Origin: JASLBX01 sp036374175
GTDB taxonomy: Bacteria; Actinomycetota; Actinomycetes; Jiangellales; Jiangellaceae
Assembly: GCA_036374175.1 (NCBI GenBank)
Contig: DASUUH010000021.1
Coordinates: forward strand, 1-31,745
Length of the DNA stretch: 31,745 nucleotides
Direction: 5' to 3'
The translations under genes and the position numbers were made by a program. Numbering within the stretch: the stretch's first letter is position 1; each line of letters opens with the position of its first letter. This document shows positions 1 to 8,408 of this stretch, piece by piece. The notes beneath the pieces are model-generated. The model had not been told where the DNA came from. It searched no databases and saw only the letters and a program-made list of their open reading frames with translations.

Positions 1-975
1 ACCACCGTCGGCGTGATCGTGGCCATGGACACCTTCGGCCCGGTCTCCGACAACGCCCAGGGCATCGCCGAGATGTCCGGCGATGTCGAGGGTGAGGGTG
101 CGCAGATCCTGACCGAGCTGGACGCGGTCGGCAACACCACCAAGGCCGTCACCAAGGGCATCGCGATCGCGACCGCTGTGCTGGCCGCGACGGCGCTGTT
201 CGGCTCGTACATGGACGCCATCACCACAGCGGCCGAGGACGTCGGTGTCTCTACCGAAGGGCTGGCCCAGTTCGCGCTGGACATCGTCTCTCCCAACGTC
301 CTGCTCGGGGTGATGCTCGGCGCGATGGTGGTGTTCCTGTTCTCTGGACTGGCGATAGCTGCGGTGGGTCGCGCCGCGGGCGCTGTCGTGTTCGAGGTGC
401 GGCGGCAGTTCCGCGAGATCCCCGGAATCATGGAGGGCACCGGACGGCCCGAGTACGGCCGCGTGGTCGACATGGTCACCCGTGACGCGCAGCGTGAGCT
501 CGCTACTCCCGGGCTCCTGGCAGTGATGGGGCCGATTGCCGTCGGCTTCGGCCTCGGTGTCGGGCCGCTGGCCGGTTACCTGGCCGGGGTCATCGCCGTC
601 GGTGTGCTGATGGCGATCTTCCTGGCGAACTCGGGCGGTGCCTGGGACAACGCCAAGAAGCTTGTCGAGGACGGTTACCACGGTGGCAAGGGGTCCGACG
701 CCCACGCTGCGACCGTCATCGGTGACACCGTCGGCGACCCGTTCAAGGACACCGCCGGGCCGGCAATCAACCCGCTGGTCAAGGTGATGAACCTGGTGTC
801 GCTGCTGATCGCTCCGGCGATCGTGACGATGACTATCGGCGACGACGCCAACGACGTCCTCCGCTACTCGATCGCCGGCGTTGCGGCGCTGATCGTGGTC
901 ATCGCGGTGTGGATCTCGAAGCGCCGTCCGGTCGCCATCGAGTCCGACGAGCCGGCGAAGGTGTCCGCCGCCTGA
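1..975 (+). CDS. hppA: K+-independent membrane pyrophosphatase (H+ pump), 3' part
   Basis: This is the C-terminal part (about 324 codons) of a membrane-bound pyrophosphatase, which couples pyrophosphate hydrolysis to proton pumping across the cytoplasmic membrane. The frame is open from base 1, so the 5' end lies outside the window. Family signatures are visible: MDTFGPVSDNAQGIAEMSG near the left edge, the GNTTKAVTKG loop, and DPFKDTAGPAINPLVKVMN near the end, separated by hydrophobic membrane helices. The lysine in GNTTKA, where K+-dependent enzymes carry alanine, is the known marker of the K+-independent proton-pumping class. The end at a short charged tail (SDEPAKVSAA) looks natural. A perfect 24-bp hairpin follows 13 bases after the stop. 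Family identification is secure; the subclass rests on this one residue. Confidence 0.97.
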   Translation, partial: TTVGVIVAMDTFGPVSDNAQGIAEMSGDVEGEGAQILTELDAVGNTTKAVTKGIAIATAVLAATALFGSYMDAITTAAEDVGVSTEGLAQFALDIVSPNVLLGVMLGAMVVFLFSGLAIAAVGRAAGAVVFEVRRQFREIPGIMEGTGRPEYGRVVDMVTRDAQRELATPGLLAVMGPIAVGFGLGVGPLAGYLAGVIAVGVLMAIFLANSGGAWDNAKKLVEDGYHGGKGSDAHAATVIGDTVGDPFKDTAGPAINPLVKVMNLVSLLIAPAIVTMTIGDDANDVLRYSIAGVAALIVVIAVWISKRRPVAIESDEPAKVSAA

Positions 976-987
976 CGGTTCTCACGT

Positions 988-1047
988 GATCGCCGCCACC
1001 TCACCTGATCGTCGCACCGTGGTCGATCAGGTGAGGTGGCGGCGATC
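988..1047. terminator. Perfect 24-bp hairpin after hppA
   Basis: Bases 988-1011 and 1024-1047 are exact reverse complements (24 bp) around a 12-base loop. The hairpin starts 13 bases after the hppA stop and lies between convergent genes (hppA and the cupin gene), so a bidirectional terminator is the simplest reading. No U tract follows, which is common in actinobacteria. A perfect stem of this length could also be a dispersed palindromic repeat. Confidence 0.75.
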
Positions 1048-1078
1048 GTTACCTACCGAGCCGTCCCGGAGCCGGCTT

Positions 1079-1408
1079 TCAATGCAGGGCGACGGACAGT
1101 AGCAGAACAGACGGTTCGATGGCCGCGACTTCGTGCCGCTGGGGTGGTACGCCGACGAAATCGCCGGGGCCTAGCTCGGTGTGATTCGCGCCCGCCCGCA
1201 GCTGTACCCGACCCCGGAGGCAGAGCAGGGACGCATCCCCTGGACTCTTGTGTTCACCCATCGCCTGACCCGCTGCGAGGGCGACGACGGTCTGCCGCAG
1301 CCGGGCGCCGGTCCGTCCGTACACGGTCACCGAACCCCGGCCGCTTTCTGCGGCCTCGGCTGCCGAGAGTTGGGTCTCCGCAAGGGTGTGGATCGATACG
1401 ACGTCCAT
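1079..1408 (-). CDS. Small single-domain cupin protein
   Basis: The 109-aa product is a lone cupin beta-barrel. The pattern GARLRQTVVALAAGQ...EHKSPGDASLLCLRGRVQLRAG followed by LGPGDFVGVPPQRHEVAAIEPS matches the two cupin motifs: a loose motif 1 with one histidine, then the G-D-x2-P-x2-H-x3-A motif 2. Such proteins bind a metal or small ligand, and many actinobacterial members are uncharacterised. Metal ligands are sparse here (one His in each motif), so catalysis is uncertain. The ATG at 1408 is the first start giving a full domain; upstream there is only a weak G-rich stretch. It converges with hppA and diverges from the 216-aa gene at 1477. Confidence 0.8.
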   Translation of the reverse strand: MDVVSIHTLAETQLSAAEAAESGRGSVTVYGRTGARLRQTVVALAAGQAMGEHKSPGDASLLCLRGRVQLRAGANHTELGPGDFVGVPPQRHEVAAIEPSVLLLSVALH

Positions 1409-1476
1409 GCCCCCGATCGTCGCACGCCGCCGCGAGCAATACTGGACGGGTCAGGTCACGATAGAAGGAGGCGGCC

Positions 1477-2127
1477 ATGGCCCAGCAGCGGAGAACCGTC
1501 CACCCTGGAGATGCCCAGGACGAGCGGCTGGCCCAGGTGCCGCTTGCCGCCGCGTACACGTACGCATACCTGCCGACGGTGCTCGACGACGCCGGGCGGG
1601 CCAAAGACCAGCCGGCGGTGCTCAACGGCTACCTCTGGCCATTGCGGGCCGACGAGCACGGCACCGAGGCGATGGCCGCAGACCTTGATGCACTGGCAGC
1701 TGCCGGCCTTATCTGCAGATACACGGTTGGCGACAGCGCGTACCTGCACGATCCGGCGTGGCGGGCCCGCCAGCGAATCAACCGCCCCGAGCCTTCCACC
1801 CTGCCGCCGTGCCCCACTCACGAGACGGCCATGGACGACATCGTCGGCGACACGCTGCGCAAGCTCTCCGACCAGATCAGCTCGTTCGTCGGTTCGGCCG
1901 CCTCCAATTTGGACGAGACGAAGATCAGAGACGCGGTAAGCCGCGCCGTCGAGGACGTCACGTTCATGATCGATCCAGAGAAGGCGGCCTCGTTCGGGCA
2001 GCGGATCCGTGAGTTCTTCGGCGAATCGACCGTAATGTCGCGCGAGCCGGTGCGGGACGAGGACGTCGATCTCGGCGACGGTGACGTCTGGTACGAGGTG
2101 ACGGACCGGCCAGACCGGCGGGAGTAG
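1477..2127 (+). CDS. Conserved hypothetical with phage-replication-like N-terminus
   Basis: The 216-aa protein starts at an ATG with a strong ribosome site (GAAGGAGG, bases 1465-1472). I recognise it as a conserved actinobacterial protein of unknown function. Residues 10-115 (YTYAYLPTVLDDAGRAKDQP, WPLRADEH, DLDALAAAGLICRY, YLHDPAWRARQRINRPEPS) follow the pattern of the winged-helix N-terminal domain of phage replisome-organiser or initiator proteins: DDEGR, then AGLI, then W-x-x-x-Q-x-I-x-R-P-x-P-S. Residues 120-216 form a different, acidic, helix-rich region that I cannot assign. It stands alone among chromosomal genes with no other phage gene. A DNA-binding role is inference. Confidence 0.85.
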   Translation: MAQQRRTVHPGDAQDERLAQVPLAAAYTYAYLPTVLDDAGRAKDQPAVLNGYLWPLRADEHGTEAMAADLDALAAAGLICRYTVGDSAYLHDPAWRARQRINRPEPSTLPPCPTHETAMDDIVGDTLRKLSDQISSFVGSAASNLDETKIRDAVSRAVEDVTFMIDPEKAASFGQRIREFFGESTVMSREPVRDEDVDLGDGDVWYEVTDRPDRRE

Positions 2128-2158
2128 CACCCACCTCAGCGCACCGGCGTCGGCCTGA

Positions 2159-2929
2159 TCAGATCGGATCCCACGGAAGTGATTCGTACGCCGCCGCCAG
2201 TGTGAGGGCGAACTCGGCGTCGTGAGGGATCTCCGTGTTGTCGACGGCGCCGATCGTCGCCACGCCCCACGAGTTCGTGACGAACGCCGCGCGGTAGGAA
2301 CCAACGTCGGCTAGCCCCACAGAGCGGCGTACCGACGGGTGATCACGGGCCGCCAGCGCGGGAACGATTAGCTGCATTGTGATGCCTGGCAGAGATGGGG
2401 CGTTCGGCCACAGCACGGCCGTCCCGTCGAAGAACCCCACGTTGGTGATGGCACCCTCCGAGATTGCACCTTCCTCGTTGGTCAGCAACGCTTCGTCGAA
2501 CCCCGCGTCGAGCGCCTGTTGACGAAGACGCTGCTGATTGGCCGACGCAAGGTGCTTGATGTGCGCCAACGGACGCTGGTACACCACGCGCATCAGACGT
2601 AGCGGCTCCTCGATCATCGCGACCGGATCGTCAATAGTCACCGTTACGGACGGTGCGTCAGCCGGCTCGCCTGCCCGCCGCCGCACGGTGAACCGCACCG
2701 AGGCGTCGACAGTTCCGCCGAGTTCTTCACGGAGCCGGGCGCGCACGAATCCGCCGTCGAGTGGCTCACCGAACAGCTCCGGGTTTGCAGCGTCAAGCCG
2801 ATCGAGATGGAGTTGCAGTCCGCGGGTAGCGCCGCGGCGAACCTGCATGGCGGTGAAATGGCCGTAGTCCTCGTTCGCCGGCAGGACCGCTTTCGGGTCA
2901 CACGAGAGCAAGCCTACGAGTCGTGCCAC
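2159..2929 (-). CDS. Class IV aminotransferase family protein
   Basis: This product resembles the fold-type IV PLP enzymes (branched-chain aminotransferase and 4-amino-4-deoxychorismate lyase group). Visible family features are EDYGHFTAMQVRRG and the LHLDRLDAANPELFG helix, then KHLASANQQRLRQQALDAGFDEALL, where the lysine of IKHLA fits the PLP Schiff-base lysine. EGAISEGAITNVGFFDG is the conserved E-G-x3-E-x3-N/T-N segment, and LPGITMQLI matches the L-P-G-I-T/M-R cofactor loop with R changed. The substrate cannot be told. The frame runs upstream to a GTG at 2974, which would overlap the divergent methyltransferase start. I prefer the GTG at 2929 (256 aa), although neither start has a clear ribosome site. 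The gene converges with the 216-aa gene. Confidence 0.88.
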   Translation of the reverse strand: MARLVGLLSCDPKAVLPANEDYGHFTAMQVRRGATRGLQLHLDRLDAANPELFGEPLDGGFVRARLREELGGTVDASVRFTVRRRAGEPADAPSVTVTIDDPVAMIEEPLRLMRVVYQRPLAHIKHLASANQQRLRQQALDAGFDEALLTNEEGAISEGAITNVGFFDGTAVLWPNAPSLPGITMQLIVPALAARDHPSVRRSVGLADVGSYRAAFVTNSWGVATIGAVDNTEIPHDAEFALTLAAAYESLPWDPI

Positions 2930-2958
2930 GATGAGCAGTGTTTTGCGGCAGGAGGCGC

Positions 2959-4452
2959 ATGGCACATCCGACACTGACCAGGGACGGGATTGCGCGGCTG
3001 CGCGATGCTCTCACCAAAGCCGACTACACGGTCGACTCAGTCACCGGTTTGCTAGGACCGGTGGCCGCGGCGGCCCTGAACCGCAACGAGACCACTCCCG
3101 GCCGGCGGGCCACGTCCGGCGGGTCGCCGGTGGAGACGTTGACCCGGCTCTGGGCGCTGCAGATGCCGGTCTCACGGACGGCTGTCGACGCCGTGCTTCC
3201 GCTGGCTGAACTCGTCGATGGCGGGCTGCTGGCCGTCGAAGGCGATACCGTTCGCGCCGCCGTCGACGTCCGCCCCTACGCGGACGATGCCGGCGACTGG
3301 TGGGTAGTCAGCGACCTCACACCCGGGCTGGACGGCCGGCTGGAGCCGGTTCCCGACGACCACGTGCTCGGCGTTTCTTCCGCCTCGTCCACCTTGGCGC
3401 AGCTGACGGTACGCCGGCCGGTCGGGCGTGCGCTTGATCTGGGCACGGGGTGTGGCGTTCAGGCGCTCCACCTCGCCCGACACAGTGACGCCGTGGTCGC
3501 CACGGACGTCAACGGCCGCGCGCTGGCGCTCGCCGCGATCACCGCTCCGCTGAACCTGGTGGACGTCGACCTGCGGGCGGGCAGCCTCTATGAGCCCGTC
3601 GCACGAGAGCGGTTCGACCTGATCACGACCAACCCGCCGTTCGTCATCTCGCCCGGCGGCCACCACGCCTACCGCGATAGCGGGCTACCAGGCGACGAGC
3701 TCTCGAGGCGGGTCGTGGTCGAGGGCGCGGGCCGGCTTGCGGACGGCGGGATCCTGCAATGTCTGGCCAACTGGATGCACGTGGATGGGCTGGACTGGCA
3801 GGAGCGGGTCGGCACCTGGCTGACGGCCGCTGGCTGCGATGCCTGGGTGATTCAACGGGAAGTCCAGGATCCGGCTGCGTACGTCGAGCTCTGGCTGCGC
3901 GACGCCGGCGACGTTGCGCGGCCGGACTACACCACCCGGTACGACTCATGGCTGGCCTGGTTTGAGGCGCAGCGGGTGAACGGGATCGGTTTTGGATGGA
4001 TCACGCTGCGGGCTGCGGGCTCGGCCGACCCGTCATTGCGGATCGAGGACTGGCCGCATCCGGTCGAGCAGCCGCTCGGGCCAGTCGTGGCCGGATATTT
4101 GGACCGCGTGAACCTACTGCGCGGCCTAGCATCTGACGAGGCGCTGCTCGCCTCCCGGCTGCGGATCGCCGGTGACGTGGTGCAGGAGCAGGTCGGAGAG
4201 CCGGGAGCGGAGGATCCGGCTCATGTCGTTCTCAGACAGCAGCACGGCTTCAGAAGGGCCGTCGAGGTCGGTACGGCCGAGGCCGCTCTGGTTGGTGCGT
4301 GTGACGGATCGCTGCCGGTGGGATCGCTGATCGATGCCGTCGCTGCGGTGCTGGTGGTTGACCCGGGCGCGTTGCGGGCCGAGTTGTTGCGTCGCGTCCG
4401 CCGGTTCGTCGCAGACGGCTACCTTGAACCGATTGAACTGGCGGCACCGTGA
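2959..4452 (+). CDS. Two-part SAM-dependent methyltransferase (HemK/RlmG-like core)
   Basis: The 497-aa product is a methyltransferase with N- and C-terminal extensions. Residues 1-155 form an N-terminal domain of the kind found in actinobacterial DUF7059-type methyltransferases. The central domain has the SAM motif I LDLGTGCGVQALHLA, the acidic motif II VVATDVNGRAL, and the catalytic TTNPPFVISPG. NPPF is the hallmark of enzymes that methylate a planar amide or amino nitrogen (glutamine in release factors, or guanine/adenine in RNA). About 170 C-terminal residues look like a separate winged-helix domain. The target is unknown. ATG 2959 is chosen over GTG 2938 because CAGGAGG lies just upstream. 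It diverges from the aminotransferase with starts only 29 bases apart. Confidence 0.93.
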   Translation: MAHPTLTRDGIARLRDALTKADYTVDSVTGLLGPVAAAALNRNETTPGRRATSGGSPVETLTRLWALQMPVSRTAVDAVLPLAELVDGGLLAVEGDTVRAAVDVRPYADDAGDWWVVSDLTPGLDGRLEPVPDDHVLGVSSASSTLAQLTVRRPVGRALDLGTGCGVQALHLARHSDAVVATDVNGRALALAAITAPLNLVDVDLRAGSLYEPVARERFDLITTNPPFVISPGGHHAYRDSGLPGDELSRRVVVEGAGRLADGGILQCLANWMHVDGLDWQERVGTWLTAAGCDAWVIQREVQDPAAYVELWLRDAGDVARPDYTTRYDSWLAWFEAQRVNGIGFGWITLRAAGSADPSLRIEDWPHPVEQPLGPVVAGYLDRVNLLRGLASDEALLASRLRIAGDVVQEQVGEPGAEDPAHVVLRQQHGFRRAVEVGTAEAALVGACDGSLPVGSLIDAVAAVLVVDPGALRAELLRRVRRFVADGYLEPIELAAP

Positions 4453-4534
4453 AGAACAGTCGGCACGATCTTGATCAGAGTCGGACTATATATCCGAAAT
4501 CGGGCGGATATTCAAGATCGTGCCGCAGTTCTTC
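4451..4534. terminator. Long inverted repeat with AT-rich loop after the methyltransferase
   Basis: Bases 4461-4474 and 4512-4525 are perfect reverse complements (14 bp). An outer 7-bp arm (4451-4457 with 4528-4534) continues the stem after a small internal bulge. The stem begins inside the methyltransferase stop codon. The 37-base loop is AT-rich and contains a second small dyad, TCGGA-CTATATA-TCCGA (4481-4497). The likely role is termination. The AT-rich loop could also hold the promoter of the peptidase gene downstream. Confidence 0.65.
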
Positions 4535-4593
4535 CCGCCAGGCCCGGGTGAACTTGGTCGCTGGGCACCGCGTGGGTTCCCATGGGAGACCTG

Positions 4594-5610
4594 ATGAAGG
4601 TGCAACGGGCTGCAGCGGTCCTGGCTAGCGTCGCCGTCATTGCCGCATGCAGCGGAAGCGGCGATGCACCGCCGCGCGGTGATGTCGGCACGCCTGAACC
4701 TGCCGCGACTGATACGGGCCGGCCGCCGGCCACAACCCCTGCGCCACCCGGCACCAGCCCGACCGGGCCGGTGACCGCTACCTACCAGCCGCCGCCCACA
4801 TTCGACCCCGAGCAGGCCATGGCGACCGTGCAGCACCTCGCGGGCGAAATCGGCCCGCGCGAGGCCACCTCTCCTGCCTTCCACGACGCCGCGGCCTGGG
4901 TCGCGGACCAGTTCACTGCACTCGGGTACGACGTCGAGCAGGTCGACGTCAGGGTGCCCGAAGGTGATACGTCCTACCAGCCGGAATGGGGAACGATCGT
5001 CGAGCCGGGTACGTCCGCCAACGTGATCGCCGATCTGCCTGGCTTCGATGTGGCCGAACCGCACGTGGTGATCGGAGCCCACCTCGACACGGTCGCCGTG
5101 GCGCCGGGTGCCGAGGACAACGCGTCGGGTATTGCGGTACTTCTCGAACTGGCCAGGCTGGCAGCGGCTGCGCCGCCACCGGTCGACGTCCGCTTCATCG
5201 CATTCGGCGCCGAGGAGCCGCGCGGTTCCGGCGACCAGATGCACCACTTCGGGTCGCAGCAGTACGTTCGCGACCTCCCTACGACGGATCCGGTGACCGC
5301 CATGGTCTCCCTGGATCGGGTGGGAGTTGCGGCGTCCAGCGTGCCCATCTGCACCGGGGGCACCGGCACCACGGAGGTGCGCAACGCCCTCCTTGAGGCG
5401 GCTCAGGATGCGGGCATTGCCGCTCAGCCATGCGAGAACCGGACCAGTGACCACTGGTCGTTCGAAAAGGCGCAGGTTCCCGCCGCCCGGCTCGGCAGCG
5501 TGCCGTACGGCGAGTATCACTCGCCGCGTGACGGGCCGGAAGTCGTCGACGCTACGCAGCTGGAACGGGCCGGCGCCATCGTGTGGCAATGGCTGCAGGC
5601 TGCGGCCTGA
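4594..5610 (+). CDS. Secreted M28-family zinc peptidase, lipoprotein
   Basis: The 338-aa lipoprotein has a lipobox (VAVIAACSG, Cys about residue 20) and a Pro/Thr-rich linker to about residue 65, then an M28 peptidase domain. The di-zinc ligand and catalytic pattern is complete: GAHLDTV (His163, Asp165), EDNASG (Asp175), GAEEPRGSG (Glu207 base, Glu208 ligand), MVSLDRVG (Asp241) and GEYHSPRDG (His309). This fits an extracellular membrane-anchored aminopeptidase. The substrate is unknown. The ATG at 4594 is preferred over the ATG at 4582 because GGGAG lies 5-6 bases before it and the signal peptide is then compact. Its stop is one base from the stop of the convergent YndJ-like gene. Confidence 0.93.
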   Translation: MKVQRAAAVLASVAVIAACSGSGDAPPRGDVGTPEPAATDTGRPPATTPAPPGTSPTGPVTATYQPPPTFDPEQAMATVQHLAGEIGPREATSPAFHDAAAWVADQFTALGYDVEQVDVRVPEGDTSYQPEWGTIVEPGTSANVIADLPGFDVAEPHVVIGAHLDTVAVAPGAEDNASGIAVLLELARLAAAAPPPVDVRFIAFGAEEPRGSGDQMHHFGSQQYVRDLPTTDPVTAMVSLDRVGVAASSVPICTGGTGTTEVRNALLEAAQDAGIAAQPCENRTSDHWSFEKAQVPAARLGSVPYGEYHSPRDGPEVVDATQLERAGAIVWQWLQAAA

Positions 5611-5611
5611 C

Positions 5612-6463
5612 TCAGGCACGGTTCATCGGTAGTCCGAGGCTGCGCTCACGCTGTAGGCGGCGCCACGCGATCACGCCGACCAACGCAAAGAACACCGCGT
5701 TGACGATGCCATGGGTGGCGGCCATCGCGTCGAGCGACAGGTGAGGGACGGCGTCCCAAACCTCCCCGGCCGCCCAGTTGAGCGCCAGCAGCATGGTGAC
5801 CGCGAGCGCTCCCGCGCTGATGCCGAACAACAAACGGGTGAACCGGCTTGCCGCCTGCGGCCGGACTCGCTGCCAGATAAGCCATCCGGTAAGCCACATG
5901 GCTGCGGTGAGGATCACCGTGCCGGCGAACTCGACTGCATCCGTTGTGAAGTAGCCGGCGAAGACCACGGCAATGCCGAGCGGGACGGCAACCGGCGGCA
6001 GGGCGCTGAGCACACCCGGAGCAGCCGTGTAGACCAGGCCTGCGATCAGTGCCGCCGCGAACCCGGCGAAGTGGAAATGCGCCACCGTGAGCGCGAGCAC
6101 CGTCAGATCGAAGCCAAACAGCTGCCAGCCGCCACGTTCGGCGACCAGGCTGATCCCCGCGATCGACGGTGACACCATTGCAGTCAGCACGGCGATCTCG
6201 CTGGGCGCCAACGATCGGCGCCGCCACAGGCGTTCGGCGGCGGCAACGGCCAACGCGACCGTAACAGCGGCGTAGATCACGGCCAGGACGACGGCCGTGA
6301 CGCCCCTGCCGACGATCAGCGACCCGATGCCGGCCAGGGCGGCCAGCGGCCAGGCCTGGGCGATGACACCGACCGGCCCACCGGCATTGTCGATCAGCCG
6401 CAACCCGAGCGGGACCAGCACAAGCATGCCGAGCGCCACGAGCATCCCGATCATCACAGTCAC
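5612..6463 (-). CDS. YndJ-like multi-pass membrane protein
   Basis: The 283-aa protein is almost wholly hydrophobic, with roughly eight to nine predicted membrane segments and very short loops. It resembles the YndJ family found in Bacillus and actinobacteria. The conserved-looking LTVAHFHFAGFAAALIAGL segment has a pair of histidines inside a membrane helix, and WDAVPHLSLDAMAATHGIVNAVFF adds two more near the C-terminus. This pattern is reminiscent of heme or metal binding in membranes. The family function is not known. The start is taken as the GTG at 6463, but the GTG at 6457 or ATG at 6454 are equally possible; none has a clear ribosome site. Confidence 0.85.
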   Translation of the reverse strand: MTVMIGMLVALGMLVLVPLGLRLIDNAGGPVGVIAQAWPLAALAGIGSLIVGRGVTAVVLAVIYAAVTVALAVAAAERLWRRRSLAPSEIAVLTAMVSPSIAGISLVAERGGWQLFGFDLTVLALTVAHFHFAGFAAALIAGLVYTAAPGVLSALPPVAVPLGIAVVFAGYFTTDAVEFAGTVILTAAMWLTGWLIWQRVRPQAASRFTRLLFGISAGALAVTMLLALNWAAGEVWDAVPHLSLDAMAATHGIVNAVFFALVGVIAWRRLQRERSLGLPMNRA

Positions 6464-6547
6464 GCGAAGAATGTAGAGGCTGGAGTCTGGGTGCGAATAC
6501 CCGGTCGGGGTCCGCTGGGGGCCATCCGAACAGTGGGGATGTGCCGG

Positions 6548-7816
6548 TCAGACGCCGACCGGGGCGGCTTCGTGCCTCGAGCGGTCACGTTGCGATCGCC
6601 ATGCGGGCAGGTACAGGGGGGCCGCGAGGGTGAGCACGACCGCCCCTACGACGATCGCGAATCGCACCGACGTCCCGTCCGCGAGGGCGGTCAGTACGAC
6701 CAGCCCGACAGCGCCGGCGGGCTGGGCGATCATCGAGTTCAACGACAGGACCGTCGTGCGGTGAGCGCCGGTGACCTGCTGATGAAGCAGCGAATGGTGA
6801 AGTGGATTGGATCCACCATGGACGGCGTAGGTTGCGAGGTACGCGGCCACGATGCCTACCGGGCCAGCGAACACCGCCATTGCGGCGACGGTAAGACCCT
6901 GCAACACACGCAGCGCGGCGGCAGTCAGCGCAGTACTGAACCAGCGGGCTGCAAGCCCCGCGAGTGCTGCTCCGGTGGCGGCAGCCGCCCACGCGCCCGC
7001 CCCAGCCGGGCCCCTGAGAGCCGCGGCGTCACCTGTGCCGCCGCTGACCTCGGCCAGCCGAACCGGCATCAGCGTCTCGAAAGTGACCATGCCGAATCCC
7101 CAGAACAGCTCGACGCAGACAAGAGCGGTCAGCACGGGTGAGCGTCGGAGCAGCCGCAGGCCACCGCCAACGACGTGGGGAACCGCCCTGACCGAGCCGG
7201 CCATCGCGCGCCAGCCTCGCGCGGCGCGGACGTCTGTGAGCAGCACGACGGTGGTCGCAAGGGCAATGACCCCGATCGCTCCGGCACCGAGAACAGGCGT
7301 CGCGAGCGATTCAACTCCCGCGACCGGATCGAGCGCGACAAGCCCTCCGCCGGTGAGGGCGCCGCCAGCGATGGCGAGGCCGATCACGGTCCCGCCTGCA
7401 GAGAGCCCGCCCGTCACGTCCCCGCCGGGATCGTGAGCGTGCACAGCGTCGACGTACCAGGCCTCGAGCGGGCCGCTGTCCAGCGCCCGGTACACCCCCT
7501 GCACGGCGAACGCCGCGGCGAACAGTGCCACCGAGTCCGCAACGTAGAGCAGCATCAGTGAGATCAATCCGAAGACACCCGCGGCGAGCAGAACGGGTCG
7601 CCTGCCCAGCGAATCCGACAGGCCGCCGGTGGGCAGCTCAAGTCCGAGCACGACAAGTCCCTGCACCGCCGCTGCAATGCCCAGCTCCGCCACACTCAGC
7701 CCGCGCTCGAGCGGAAGCAGTGCAATCACGGGAAGGAGCAAGCCGGTGGGGAACCAGCGCAAGGCGAGCAGGACGAGGTATCGCGTTCGGGCCTGGCGAG
7801 CGGTGAGGTTCGTCAC
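6548..7816 (-). CDS. MFS exporter co-transcribed with a winged-helix regulator
   Basis: The 422-aa protein has 12 hydrophobic segments. The MFS motif A appears between helices 2 and 3 as GGLSDSLGRRPVLL. The drug-exporter-like arrangement and the absence of a solute-specific signature suggest efflux of a small toxic compound; the substrate is unknown. The GTG start overlaps the stop of the upstream winged-helix regulator by 4 bases (GTGA), so the two are translationally coupled and probably controlled together from the operator at 8409-8438. Confidence 0.92.
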   Translation of the reverse strand: MTNLTARQARTRYLVLLALRWFPTGLLLPVIALLPLERGLSVAELGIAAAVQGLVVLGLELPTGGLSDSLGRRPVLLAAGVFGLISLMLLYVADSVALFAAAFAVQGVYRALDSGPLEAWYVDAVHAHDPGGDVTGGLSAGGTVIGLAIAGGALTGGGLVALDPVAGVESLATPVLGAGAIGVIALATTVVLLTDVRAARGWRAMAGSVRAVPHVVGGGLRLLRRSPVLTALVCVELFWGFGMVTFETLMPVRLAEVSGGTGDAAALRGPAGAGAWAAAATGAALAGLAARWFSTALTAAALRVLQGLTVAAMAVFAGPVGIVAAYLATYAVHGGSNPLHHSLLHQQVTGAHRTTVLSLNSMIAQPAGAVGLVVLTALADGTSVRFAIVVGAVVLTLAAPLYLPAWRSQRDRSRHEAAPVGV

Positions 7817-8400
7817 TTGGCGTTCCCAGTCCGGGGGACCGCCAGCAGGTACACCGTTACCTGCCGGGCAGCGGGATCATCCGGTGGTCGCTGGATCGCC
7901 ATCCAGCGCTGCACGACGGCGAGCAGCTCGGTGCTGAGCGCCTTCACATCCTCGGGGCGAAGCCGCAAATAGAGGTCACTCTGATCGGCCGCATCCACCC
8001 ACTCTCGCGGCCACGCCTGCCGTTCGCGATACCAGCCCTGCAGCGTGTCGACGAGGGCGCGCACCTGCTGCTGCTCCATCAGAGTCAGGGCCTCACGTCC
8101 GGCGTCCTCGTCCAGGAAGTCCGCGGGCCGGAAGCTAGTGACATCGTGAGCGGCCCGCCAGCGCCGCTCCCGGCGCGACGGCTGCTCGTCGTCCTCGACC
8201 ACGAAGCCGAATCGCTCCAGTTGTCGCAGGTGGTACGACGTCGAGCCGCTCGACTCGCCGAACCGTCGGCCCAACTCCGAGGCGGTCGCCGGACCGTCCT
8301 GTCGCAGCGTCCCCAGCAATCGGACCCGAAGGGGGTGAGCGAGCGCTCGGAGGGTATCGACGTCACTGACCTGCTTGCGGGAGAGGCCCATGATGGGCAT
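7813..8400 (-). CDS. ArsR-type winged-helix transcriptional regulator
   Basis: The 195-aa protein has an N-terminal HTH domain of the HTH_20/ArsR kind (DTLRALAHPLRVRLLGTLRQ, ATASELGRRFGESSGSTSYHLRQLERFGFV), followed by about 100 residues of ligand or dimer domain. There are no cysteines for metal sensing, so a metal signal is unlikely; a small-molecule effector of the neighbouring exporter fits better. The open frame continues upstream to 8913, but that part is antisense to topA and its promoter region and is not credible. The ATG at 8400 (or 8391) is where family similarity starts. It overlaps the MFS gene by 4 bases and diverges from topA. Confidence 0.92.
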   Translation of the reverse strand: MPIMGLSRKQVSDVDTLRALAHPLRVRLLGTLRQDGPATASELGRRFGESSGSTSYHLRQLERFGFVVEDDEQPSRRERRWRAAHDVTSFRPADFLDEDAGREALTLMEQQQVRALVDTLQGWYRERQAWPREWVDAADQSDLYLRLRPEDVKALSTELLAVVQRWMAIQRPPDDPAARQVTVYLLAVPRTGNAK

Positions 8401-8408
8401 GGTAGACT

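Noticed and set aside
1477..2127. Prophage remnant
   Set aside because: Only one gene has phage-like features; there is no integrase, terminase, capsid gene or attachment repeat, and neighbours are core genes.
1456..2304. 282-codon minus-strand frame over the 216-aa gene
   Set aside because: It is low-complexity and Arg/Val-rich, antisense to a gene with a strong ribosome site.
4486..5619. 377-codon minus-strand frame opposite the M28 peptidase
   Set aside because: The plus-strand peptidase has all its zinc ligands and a lipobox; the antisense frame is compositional.
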